This document shows positions 1-7,387 of a stretch of 39,647 bases of DNA, one piece after another. The DNA lies in assembly GCF_000711895.1 (NCBI RefSeq), contig NZ_JONO01000046.1, positions 1-39,647 of the forward strand, read 5' to 3'. Under the pieces are notes generated by a model that was not told where the DNA came from, searched no databases, and worked only from the letters and a program-made list of their open reading frames with translations. The translations under genes were made by a program, and so were the position numbers. Numbering within the stretch: the stretch's first letter is position 1; each line of letters starts with the position of its first letter. This stretch comes from Photorhabdus australis DSM 17609. GTDB taxonomy: Bacteria; Pseudomonadota; Gammaproteobacteria; Enterobacterales; Enterobacteriaceae.

Positions 1-212
1 ATACAGTGACGACGAGGAATACCGTGAGTAAAATGCGTGTATTGTTTAAGCCACTCGCTCTGTAACTCACCAAATTCCTGAATCGATTTCCAGCCAGAAG
101 CGCCGCATAATACAGCGGAGAAGGCTAAAAAAATCACATCCATTAATTCATGTTTTTTATTGATGTCAGAGCGAGGGTCTTCTATCTTGCTGATAAAATT
201 AAAAATACTCAT
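1..212 (-). CDS. ISAs1-family transposase, N-terminal part (runs off left edge)
   Basis: Translating the minus strand from the ATG at 210-212 gives an open frame to the window edge, starting MSIFNFISKIEDPR, with DVIFLAFSAVLCGASGW and an ending like HGIPRRH. The IEDPR start, the hydrophobic stretch followed by GW, and the GIP motif are typical of the N-terminus of ISAs1-family (H-repeat-associated) transposases. The catalytic DDE part lies outside the window, so it is not known whether the gene is intact. The insertion sequence should end in the AT-rich stretch just right of the start codon, but I could not identify its terminal inverted repeat. Family assignment is from remembered family patterns. 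Confidence 0.8.
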   Translation of the reverse strand, partial: MSIFNFISKIEDPRSDINKKHELMDVIFLAFSAVLCGASGWKSIQEFGELQSEWLKQYTHFTHGIPRRHC

Positions 213-367
213 TATTAGGATCGCTTTTTTATGGAAGAGAGAGATCTTAACGTTTTAATGAGAGAAATGCCTATAAAAAGTCATATTCTGATTTTTATTT
301 AACCAAAATAACCTTATTAAAAATGTGAGATCTCACCCTGTGAAGTTACCAGACCGCCTAAAAAAGT

Positions 368-748
368 ATGTTTCCTGGTCTTGTTTATGAAAAACTCCAG
401 AATCTATTAAAAACTATTTCCGATGAGGAGGATAGGGAGCAAATATCTAAACTTTGTTTGTTAGTAGAAAGAATTGTTGAAAATATACTTAGTGTCGTAT
501 CTAGCTTGGTTCATATACTTAACCAATTACGCATAATTTATGAGAAAATCCAAAAAGCCAATAAGATTTACAATGATTTAATTGATGCATTTAACGAAGA
601 AAATCATAAAGAGATTTCTAAAAGAAACTACAAACAATGCATGGTCTATTTAGAGGATTTTATACATGAATTCAATTTATTTGTCTGCGATTACAAGTTA
701 TTCAACAATAACAATATATTACTCCAGATGTCTAACGAGAAATCATGA
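368..748 (+). CDS. Small hypothetical helical protein
   Basis: This is a 126-residue ORF in a very AT-rich stretch. I do not recognise it. The protein is rich in Leu, Ile, Glu, Lys and Asn, with long predicted amphipathic helices such as RIVENILSVVSSLVHILNQL and EKIQKANKIYNDLIDAF, so it may form a coiled coil. There is no signal peptide or clear membrane segment. The ATG is the first start after an in-frame stop, but no convincing Shine-Dalgarno sequence precedes it, which lowers confidence. It lies between an insertion sequence and a repeat, with no partner gene. It could be a real accessory gene, a remnant, or chance. Confidence 0.35.
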   Translation: MFPGLVYEKLQNLLKTISDEEDREQISKLCLLVERIVENILSVVSSLVHILNQLRIIYEKIQKANKIYNDLIDAFNEENHKEISKRNYKQCMVYLEDFIHEFNLFVCDYKLFNNNNILLQMSNEKS

Positions 749-864
749 AACCTTATTTATTTAATCTCGCTGTATTCGCGTTTTTAAATGGTTATGGTGG
801 ATTAAATAAGAGAAATATATAAAGTTTTTTAAATTCAGTATTTAATCCGCTAATTTTCATTAAA

Positions 865-912
865 CTTATTTTCTTATTTTCTTATTTTCTTATTTTCTTA
901 TTTTCTTATTTT
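865..912. repeat. 8-bp tandem repeat (CTTATTTT x6)
   Basis: Six perfect head-to-tail copies of CTTATTTT start at 865, 873, 881, 889, 897 and 905, followed by a decayed copy (CTTTATTT). The surrounding stretch 749-1018 is extremely AT-rich and shows no other gene. Such an array can change copy number by slippage. No promoter-gene arrangement here shows that it controls expression. Confidence 0.9.
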
Positions 913-1020
913 CTTTATTTAATTTTTTAGGTTTAAAACAAGAGAGGAGTAATAACCGGTATATTAATGATATTAAAATCCATTGCCATTTCTTTAATTA
1001 TTTTTAATACTGATAAATAA

Positions 1021-1046
1021 AGCCCCGTGTAAACGAGGCTATTTTT
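1021..1046 (-). terminator. Hairpin terminator downstream of the bicupin gene
   Basis: AGCCCCG at 1021-1027 pairs with CGAGGCT at 1034-1040, with one G-U pair. The stem is followed by ATTTTT on the plus strand and TTATTTA on the minus strand. It lies about 50 bases past the stop of the minus-strand bicupin gene and could work in both directions. Confidence 0.6.
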
Positions 1047-1093
1047 AATATACAAGGTTACATAGTTTCTTTAATACACCACGGGATAATATT

Positions 1094-2257
1094 TCAAGTC
1101 CTGCGGCGTGATATAACAAGCTTATCCTTAGGACGGTTCGCCCAATCGGAGGTTTGATTGTTGAAGTTGTCCGCCAGCAGATAAGACGGGGTTTTAGCTA
1201 ACCAATCGGAAAGTGAGATATCCTGGTAGATGCCGTTATCTAGTACAACCAGCACTTTAAGATCATCATCGCCAATATTTTCGATATAGTGACCAAATCC
1301 CTGTGGTACGTAACCGACGTCGGTTGTTCCATATTCTGCAGTTTGTGCGTGTCCATGAGAACTAAACACGGTCATACGTCCTTTGCCTGAAATGTAGTAT
1401 TGCCATTCGTTGGCATTTGGATGCCAGTGTAGCTCACGGATTGCACCAGGTTTAATGGTTTCTATGAGACCGGTGATAGTTGTCGAAATGGGAAATTCTT
1501 TCGATGATGCTCGATAAATACTCCCCGCGTCGTTCTCAAAGAAGGGTTTGTTTTTCAAAAGTTCATAACGGTGGGTGAGTGGGGCATTGTTCAATCCTCC
1601 GTCGTCTACCGGTAGGGGAAGTTTTGGCGGTATAGCACCACCGACGATGTAAGCTTCACCCTGTTTAATTTTGGAAAAAACGGATGCCGGCATATTAACA
1701 CTTTTCTCCAGCACTTCTTTCGGCATATGCGTTACCCAATCAGTGATGCTGAAAGTGCCAAATTCTGAGAAGTGCCCGTTATCGAAAGTCAGAATAAAAT
1801 GCGCACCATCTTCCAGCGCTTGAATGGAGTGACCATGACCTTTGGGAAAATACCATACATCGCCGGGGTCAAAATCAGCAACTTCACTTTTTCCCTCCGG
1901 ATCAATAATGGTAATACGTGCATGACCTTCAAGCATATAGGCCCATTCAGCGGCAACAGCATGCCAATGCAGTTCACGGATACCACCCGGTTTAAGTAAC
2001 ATATCAACCCCGGCAATACCTTCAGATATCGGGAATTGTTCTACTGTGGCTTCCCGTGCCCATCCATTTTCCAATACCCGTTTTTTGCTATCTGTGAATT
2101 TATATTTATACAAGCTTTTGGTTTTTATTGGCGGTTTGTTATTGCCCGCGGTGACAGTATTGTGTTGTTCATCAGCAACAGCGGATTTAATCATACTACC
2201 CATGCTAGCTGCTGCACCAATTGCGGATGCTTTCAAGATATCACGACGTGAGAACAT
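1094..2257 (-). CDS. oxdC: Bicupin oxalate decarboxylase family protein with Tat signal
   Basis: The 387-residue protein is about the size of Bacillus subtilis OxdC. A twin-arginine leader (SRRDILKA, residues 3-10, then a hydrophobic stretch and AVA near 26-28) predicts export by Tat. Two cupin domains each carry a metal-binding set: H97, H99, E104 and H143 in the first (HWHAVAAEW) and H277, H279, E284 and H323 in the second (HWHPNANEW). The N-terminal domain has SEFG at 164-167 where OxdC has the SENS lid loop, so the key lid glutamate (E165) is kept. The family converts oxalate to formate and CO2 with manganese, but the altered lid leaves room for another activity. The start is supported by GGAGG seven bases upstream. 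The gene is separated from the siderophore operon by a terminator and its own leader, so it is probably an independent unit. Confidence 0.8.
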   Translation of the reverse strand: MFSRRDILKASAIGAAASMGSMIKSAVADEQHNTVTAGNNKPPIKTKSLYKYKFTDSKKRVLENGWAREATVEQFPISEGIAGVDMLLKPGGIRELHWHAVAAEWAYMLEGHARITIIDPEGKSEVADFDPGDVWYFPKGHGHSIQALEDGAHFILTFDNGHFSEFGTFSITDWVTHMPKEVLEKSVNMPASVFSKIKQGEAYIVGGAIPPKLPLPVDDGGLNNAPLTHRYELLKNKPFFENDAGSIYRASSKEFPISTTITGLIETIKPGAIRELHWHPNANEWQYYISGKGRMTVFSSHGHAQTAEYGTTDVGYVPQGFGHYIENIGDDDLKVLVVLDNGIYQDISLSDWLAKTPSYLLADNFNNQTSDWANRPKDKLVISRRRT

Positions 2258-2494
2258 ATTTTTGCCTCCAAAAATGGTACCAGCAAGAGTGGTTGCAAGC
2301 TGGTATATATTCGTTTGGTTTTTTTAGATTAATTGTTGTCACTAGAAGGAGAAATCAGAGGTGACTTATTGATCATAGTAAAAAGGTGAATTTTGCAATG
2401 AGGAAAAAATGTTTATTTTTGGATTAAGCGGAAACATTTATTTTTCGAAAAGCTTCGTTGGATGAGTGGCTATTTTGTTATTGACTGATTAACC
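2258..2494 (-). promoter_or_regulatory. Leader region of the bicupin gene
   Basis: This gap of roughly 240 bases between the bicupin start and the hairpin that ends the siderophore operon has no coding potential I trust. It must hold the bicupin promoter because a terminator lies upstream. A good ribosome binding site (GGAGG) sits just before the ATG. I could not pick out -35 and -10 boxes with confidence. Confidence 0.4.
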
Positions 2495-2526
2495 AGGAAA
2501 AATCAGAGTTATCTCAGATTTTTCCT
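2495..2526 (-). terminator. Terminator of the siderophore operon
   Basis: AGGAAAAATC at 2495-2504 and GATTTTTCCT at 2517-2526 form a perfect 10-bp stem, extended inward by a further imperfect AGAG/CTC pairing around a short loop. It starts ten bases past the stop of the last biosynthetic gene, and the stem itself supplies the run of T. It should end transcription of the long minus-strand operon. Confidence 0.75.
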
Positions 2527-2535
2527 GTAATGTGA

Positions 2536-5490
2536 TTAATCTTCTTTGTCGGAATAAGGACGAACGTATTTTATAATGCAGTCAAGTTTTTCGCAGGTTT
2601 CCTGCCACTCTCTTTCCGGTTTGGAATCTCTGACCAATCCAGCGCCAGCCTGGAGCCAACAACGTCCTTTATGTTGATAGAGAGAGCGCAATACCAGCGC
2701 GGCATCCAGTTTACCTGAGCTATCTAATAACATGACACAACCGCTATAAAGCTGACGTGGTTCACCTTCATAACGTGAAATTGCCTGGAGAGAAGGTTTC
2801 TTCGGTATCCCCGAAGCGGTCACTGCCGGGAATAAGGCGATGAACGCATCCCAACGATTTTTGTCTGTTTGTAATAATCCTTTTACTCGTGATGCTAAAT
2901 GTTGTACCGAACCACGTTCACGAATAGCCATAAATTCTGACACACAAAGCGTTTCAGCCTGACAAATCGGTGCCAATTCTTCTAATGCCAGTTTGGCAGA
3001 AACAGCATGTTCGGAGATTTCTTTCGGGTCAGAAAGTAAATCTGCCCGTAGCCGTTGATCCTGCTCTTTGTCATGGGTCAATGCTCTGGTACCTGCTAAT
3101 GGTTGGGTACTGACCCAACCTGAACCATCCGCCTCAACTACGGTTTCTGGACTGAAACCATAAGCTGAGAAATCTTCATCACGCAGGAAGAAGGAGCGGG
3201 CCGGTGTGTTAGCCTGACGGCCCAGCCAGTAACTGTGCCTCATATCAATATGGGACCCAAGCTCTACTTTGCGTGACAGGATCACTTTTTGGTAGTGACC
3301 TGCGGCAATATCCTTAACCGCATTTGCTACGTTGTCCTGATAATTTTTTGCTGCGTCTGCCGGGTTGGTAATTTTCATCTCTTTGGTATATGGGAAAGCC
3401 GGTGTGCCTGATTGATCAGCTTGCCTGACTTTTTCGCTCAAGGTAGCGATCTGTGCTTTTTCAAGTGTCCGGATCAGAACTTGTCCTTGAGTTATGCGTA
3501 ATTCATGCTGTGGAATAGTGATTTTAATGAGTGCTTCATCTTGCTGTTCTAATGGTAGTCCATAGGTCATATGGGAAAACTCAAATAATGTTCTCCCATA
3601 AGCACGCCAGTCTTTGATAGGGAGAGCGGTGAGCGCCTGCTCAAGCTTTTGACTTAATGTATTAATATCGTATGGATGATGATTACCTTGTGAATCAATC
3701 AATTGTCCCGATGCATCTGCACTTATCGTTGCTGCACAACCTATGCCTAATGACCATTCACCTTTTGTTTCATAGAGAGTACAAGGTTGTGCATCATTAT
3801 CATCTGAGAGCAAATGAGTGATGAGATCTAACGGAGTACTGGTAATCGCAATAGTGTGTTCATGATATTGCTGCATTGGGCTGCCATGTTCTGCTTGTGC
3901 CATCTGTATCAACTGGCGTTTGTCGATTTTTCCCACAGTGGTTAATGGCCAATACGCCACAAACAACCATTGATCAGGAATTTTATGGCGTTGAACGCCT
4001 TTCTGCTGCAAAAACGCTTGCATCTGGGCGGATTCTGGCAGGTTACCACTCTTAAGCAGGCAGGCGCAGATTCGTTCACCTAATAGTTCATCAGGGACAG
4101 CGACGACAACCACGTCATCGATATCAGGATGTTGCAGCAACAATGTTTCGACTTCTTGTGTCGAAATTTTCTCACCACTGCGGTTAATCTGTTCTTTAAT
4201 TCTCCCTTCAACGATTAGGTTGCCATCTGAGTTCATGCGAACTAGATCGCCGGTACGGTAGAATCCATCAGTAGTAAAAGCGACGGTATTATGCTGTCCT
4301 GCGCGATAATATCCGGTAATCGTGTAAGGACCGCGTGTAATCAGTTCACCTACTTCACCAGATGCGACAGGTTGCAAATTGGCATCAACAATTTTGATTT
4401 CATCTTCTTCTGACAATGGGCGTCCTTGGGTATTAATGATGACTTCGTAGGGATCATCTAATCGGGTATAGCAAAGTAATCCTTCCGCTGTACCAAATAC
4501 CTGCTGTAAAGGACCAAGGCGTGTCATGACCTGTTCTGCCAGTTCTGGTGTGAGTCTGCCACCACCGACTTGTAAGCAGCGCAGGGATGAAAGGTCGCTT
4601 TGCTCCCAGTCACGGGCTTGTTCCCAGAGACGCGCAAGAGCCGGTACTAATGCTAAATGTGTCACCTTGTGTTGTTCGATGAGTGGCATGGCTTCATCAC
4701 AACTGGCGGTATCACTCAGGAGTACACATCCCCCTTGAGAAAGGGTGCCGAGAATACCGGGGCTGCCTAAGGTGAAGTTATGGGCAACAGGTAATACCGC
4801 TAAATAAACACTTTCCGTATTTACCGCACACAGGCGGGCAGAGAGGACAAAATCATAGGTATAGGCGTCGTGAGTACGCGGAATTAATTTCGGTGTACCG
4901 GTTGTGCCTCCTGAGAGTAACAAGACAGCAATATCGCCATAGTTTGGTCCAGGAACATAGTTTGGCCCGGGAACATTGAACGGTTCATCATCAATGGATG
5001 TTAATGGGGTAAATTCCTCCGCTTCTCCATCAACGATAATGTGTTTCAGATCGGGACAAGATGCTGCAACTTCTCGCGCCATTTCACGGTAATCAAAACC
5101 ATGAATACAATCAGGGATAATGTAAGCCACCGGGCGCGCAATCTGGCAAAGCGCATGAATATCATGTGCCCGTTGAGTAGGCATTAATAACACTGGGTGA
5201 GCACCCAGTCTAAATAAAGCAAAACAGGTGACGACAAAGGAGATGCGGTTAGGCAGTTGTACCATGACGTTATCACCACGACGTATTCCCCGGTGAAATA
5301 ACCCACTAGCCAATCTTTCTGCGGATTGGTGCAATTCACGGTAAGTTAGCTGTTGTTCTTGATAGATCAGCGCTGTTTTATTACCCCAGATACCAGACCA
5401 ACCGGCAAGTTGTTGGTCTAGCGTTTTGCCATTCCAAAGATAGTCTGGCGTCATAGTCAATGTTTTCCCTGGGATAGAAAAAGGTGCCAT
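2536..5490 (-). CDS. ybtE-ybtS: Fused salicyl-AMP ligase and salicylate synthase (YbtE-YbtS)
   Basis: This single 984-residue frame carries two enzymes that are separate genes in Yersinia. Residues about 20-535 are a YbtE-type aryl-AMP ligase: LLLSGGTTGTPK (190-201), VFGTAEGL (331-338), YRTGD (411-415) and a final TTVGKID with catalytic-type Lys521. It activates salicylate and loads the HMWP2 aryl carrier. Residues about 565-984 are a YbtS/Irp9-type chorismate-using salicylate synthase, with QKVILSR (734-740, general-base-type Lys735), GSVQHLASRVKG (860-871), TASGIPK and a C-terminal CWLQAGAGLV. Each half is close to full length, so this is a true fusion. The ATG at 5490 is chosen because AGGAG precedes it by about eight bases; the longer upstream reading overlaps ybtT without support. 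It is the last gene of the operon, 14 bases after ybtT. A perfect 6-residue duplication (VPGPNY twice, 173-184) lies just before the P-loop-like motif. Confidence 0.92.
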   Translation of the reverse strand: MAPFSIPGKTLTMTPDYLWNGKTLDQQLAGWSGIWGNKTALIYQEQQLTYRELHQSAERLASGLFHRGIRRGDNVMVQLPNRISFVVTCFALFRLGAHPVLLMPTQRAHDIHALCQIARPVAYIIPDCIHGFDYREMAREVAASCPDLKHIIVDGEAEEFTPLTSIDDEPFNVPGPNYVPGPNYGDIAVLLLSGGTTGTPKLIPRTHDAYTYDFVLSARLCAVNTESVYLAVLPVAHNFTLGSPGILGTLSQGGCVLLSDTASCDEAMPLIEQHKVTHLALVPALARLWEQARDWEQSDLSSLRCLQVGGGRLTPELAEQVMTRLGPLQQVFGTAEGLLCYTRLDDPYEVIINTQGRPLSEEDEIKIVDANLQPVASGEVGELITRGPYTITGYYRAGQHNTVAFTTDGFYRTGDLVRMNSDGNLIVEGRIKEQINRSGEKISTQEVETLLLQHPDIDDVVVVAVPDELLGERICACLLKSGNLPESAQMQAFLQQKGVQRHKIPDQWLFVAYWPLTTVGKIDKRQLIQMAQAEHGSPMQQYHEHTIAITSTPLDLITHLLSDDNDAQPCTLYETKGEWSLGIGCAATISADASGQLIDSQGNHHPYDINTLSQKLEQALTALPIKDWRAYGRTLFEFSHMTYGLPLEQQDEALIKITIPQHELRITQGQVLIRTLEKAQIATLSEKVRQADQSGTPAFPYTKEMKITNPADAAKNYQDNVANAVKDIAAGHYQKVILSRKVELGSHIDMRHSYWLGRQANTPARSFFLRDEDFSAYGFSPETVVEADGSGWVSTQPLAGTRALTHDKEQDQRLRADLLSDPKEISEHAVSAKLALEELAPICQAETLCVSEFMAIRERGSVQHLASRVKGLLQTDKNRWDAFIALFPAVTASGIPKKPSLQAISRYEGEPRQLYSGCVMLLDSSGKLDAALVLRSLYQHKGRCWLQAGAGLVRDSKPEREWQETCEKLDCIIKYVRPYSDKED

Positions 5491-5504
5491 TATGCGAACT
5501 CCTG

Positions 5505-6293
5505 TTAGATATATTGTATAAATTGTGTAACGTGATGAATAAAGCTTTGAGGATCTTGAGTAATATAAAAATGGTCGCCGGTAACTTCCTGGCAGCAACA
5601 AGAAAGGTTTTGCGTGTCACCTGCAAGCCAGTGATGCCACTGCTGAACTTCCATAGCAGAAGCCTCTTTGTCTTCGTTGCCATAAAGCAATAGCGTTGGT
5701 GTTTGCAGCTTTACTGAGTCAGGTTGAAGAACGTGGTGATAGTGCTCTGTAGCAAAAAAGTCAGCACGTAGCATTGGTAAGAACAACTCAAGTAATCCTG
5801 GATCTTCTCGTAACATCGGGCTGCAACCGCCGATATCAATCAGTTGTTCAATGAATTCATGATCAGGCAATCCACTCAGTTGACGTCGAGGTTGAAGATG
5901 GGGTGCATGACACCCCGAAAGTACCAGTGCCTTGAGAGAGCAGTTATGTTGTTCAAGGCGTTGGCAAGTTTCAAAAGCGACCTGAGCTCCCATGCTATGA
6001 CCAACTAAGATCAGGTTCTCTCTCTGTGCAGGTGTGAATGATACGATCAGGTCAGCAAGTGATTGTGCTAATGGTTCAATCCGGGTGGCAGCACGTTCGT
6101 TCATACGGCTGTCATGTCCGGGGTAAATCACCAGTGAAGCTGCTATATCTGAATTTGCCAATGTGGACCATTGGCGGAATGCACTGGTACTGCCCCCAGC
6201 AAAGGGGCAGATGAGCAATGTGTATTTCGGTTTGCCGCGAGTCGTCAGGCACGGACGAATCATCGGGTGTGTAGGAAGTGCCCACGTCATCAC
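5505..6293 (-). CDS. ybtT: Type II thioesterase (YbtT-like)
   Basis: The 262-residue alpha/beta-hydrolase matches the usual length of YbtT. FAGGSTSAF near residues 31-39 is the oxyanion-side motif. GHSMG carries the nucleophile Ser100, and GDHFY supplies the catalytic His241 near the C-terminus. Proteins of this family clear mis-loaded or stalled acyl groups from carrier domains of the NRPS/PKS line. Its start overlaps the ybtU stop by four bases (ATGA), so the two are translationally coupled, and the fused ligase-synthase gene follows after 14 bases. Confidence 0.9.
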   Translation of the reverse strand: MMTWALPTHPMIRPCLTTRGKPKYTLLICPFAGGSTSAFRQWSTLANSDIAASLVIYPGHDSRMNERAATRIEPLAQSLADLIVSFTPAQRENLILVGHSMGAQVAFETCQRLEQHNCSLKALVLSGCHAPHLQPRRQLSGLPDHEFIEQLIDIGGCSPMLREDPGLLELFLPMLRADFFATEHYHHVLQPDSVKLQTPTLLLYGNEDKEASAMEVQQWHHWLAGDTQNLSCCCQEVTGDHFYITQDPQSFIHHVTQFIQYI

Positions 6294-7387
6294 TGTTTTT
6301 CCTTAGTTAGTATTAATTGGTCTGGATCAATCCAGACTGGCGGCGATAAATCCTGAGTAACAGGCTCTCCCATAATGCGCAAAATTTGTTGCCACAAGTC
6401 TGCCAGTCGTAGTTGGTAGTCGTAGGCAAAAGCAGAAGGGCGGAGAGCGCCATTTAATACAGAACTTAAGGTATTGAGTAGAAATGCCACACCTTCAGCA
6501 CCATCACATTCAAATGCGGTCATCCAGTTTTTGGTTGCCGGACACAGAATTTGTGATGTTGTCTGATGCAGATAAGCCCCATCAGGCTGACTGGCATTCA
6601 GGTAAAGGCTTTGATCATTATTTAGATGATTTGGCGCATGAAGAACCGGCGTCCAGATAACCGGCCCATAACTGGCCTCCTGCGTAAGATAACCTGCAGG
6701 CCAGATCAACGTCATTTTATGCATAACCAGGTTATGCATGTCTGGATCTCTGGGGTCCAGATAAGATTGAACGTTTAACGTTATCGTTGTATCCGCAAAG
6801 CTGAGTTCAAAGCAATGAAATGCATTGCTCCGTTGACCGACATAAACTATCTCCATTTGTTCCGGGCAATGACATGCCTGTAATAACAGGTCAAGTGCGG
6901 AGAATAGTAACTGGCGGCTGGTTGTCAGATAGCCACTGACCGGACGTTGCTGTGATAATTGGCTGATTTGTTGCGCCGCATGTAACCAGCTTCTGCCCGC
7001 ATGGCATTGGCTGTAAAAGCTATTTACCCAAAACATAGCATCATGTTTGCCAGCTGTTGACTGGTGTCTTTTGATAGCGCTGGCATCAAGCGGGTGTTCC
7101 TGAATAACAGAAATACCTCGTGTCAATAATGCCTGAGTTAATTGGTCGCCTTTGCCACCAATAACCTCTGCCCGTATGACCACACAGGCAATATCGATGT
7201 CGTCTGGCAGTTCATCCAGTGAGCAAAATAGTGGCACATTGAAATCACGGGCAAGTTGTTGTGAACGTGTACTTCCTTGCGCCAGAATCCCGGCCAGTTC
7301 CAGATCTGGCTGAGGTTGTAGAAACGCATTAAGGTACAGTTCGCCAAATTTTGAACCGACAATCAAAACCCGCCGTGGCTTTATCAT
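6290..7387 (-). CDS. ybtU: Thiazolinyl imine reductase (YbtU-like)
   Basis: The 365-residue protein has the length of Yersinia YbtU (about 366). It opens with a nucleotide-binding segment RVLIVGSKFGELYLNAF (residues 6-22), which is characteristic of YbtU/Irp3 and PchG. The family uses NADPH to reduce one carrier-bound thiazoline to thiazolidine during assembly of yersiniabactin or pyochelin. A mid-protein EHPLDA fits the dehydrogenase-like fold. The start overlaps the HMWP1 stop by four bases (ATGA). Its presence predicts that one ring of the product is a thiazolidine, as in yersiniabactin. Confidence 0.92.
   Translation of the reverse strand: MIKPRRVLIVGSKFGELYLNAFLQPQPDLELAGILAQGSTRSQQLARDFNVPLFCSLDELPDDIDIACVVIRAEVIGGKGDQLTQALLTRGISVIQEHPLDASAIKRHQSTAGKHDAMFWVNSFYSQCHAGRSWLHAAQQISQLSQQRPVSGYLTTSRQLLFSALDLLLQACHCPEQMEIVYVGQRSNAFHCFELSFADTTITLNVQSYLDPRDPDMHNLVMHKMTLIWPAGYLTQEASYGPVIWTPVLHAPNHLNNDQSLYLNASQPDGAYLHQTTSQILCPATKNWMTAFECDGAEGVAFLLNTLSSVLNGALRPSAFAYDYQLRLADLWQQILRIMGEPVTQDLSPPVWIDPDQLILTKEKQ

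Noticed and set aside
865-912. CRISPR array
   Set aside because: The repeat unit is only 8 bp and contiguous, with no spacers and no cas genes.
5491-5601. Longer N-terminus for the fused ligase-synthase
   Set aside because: The upstream extension overlaps the end of ybtT, reads as Tyr/Ser/Arg-rich sequence unlike YbtE, and AGGAG points to the ATG at 5490.
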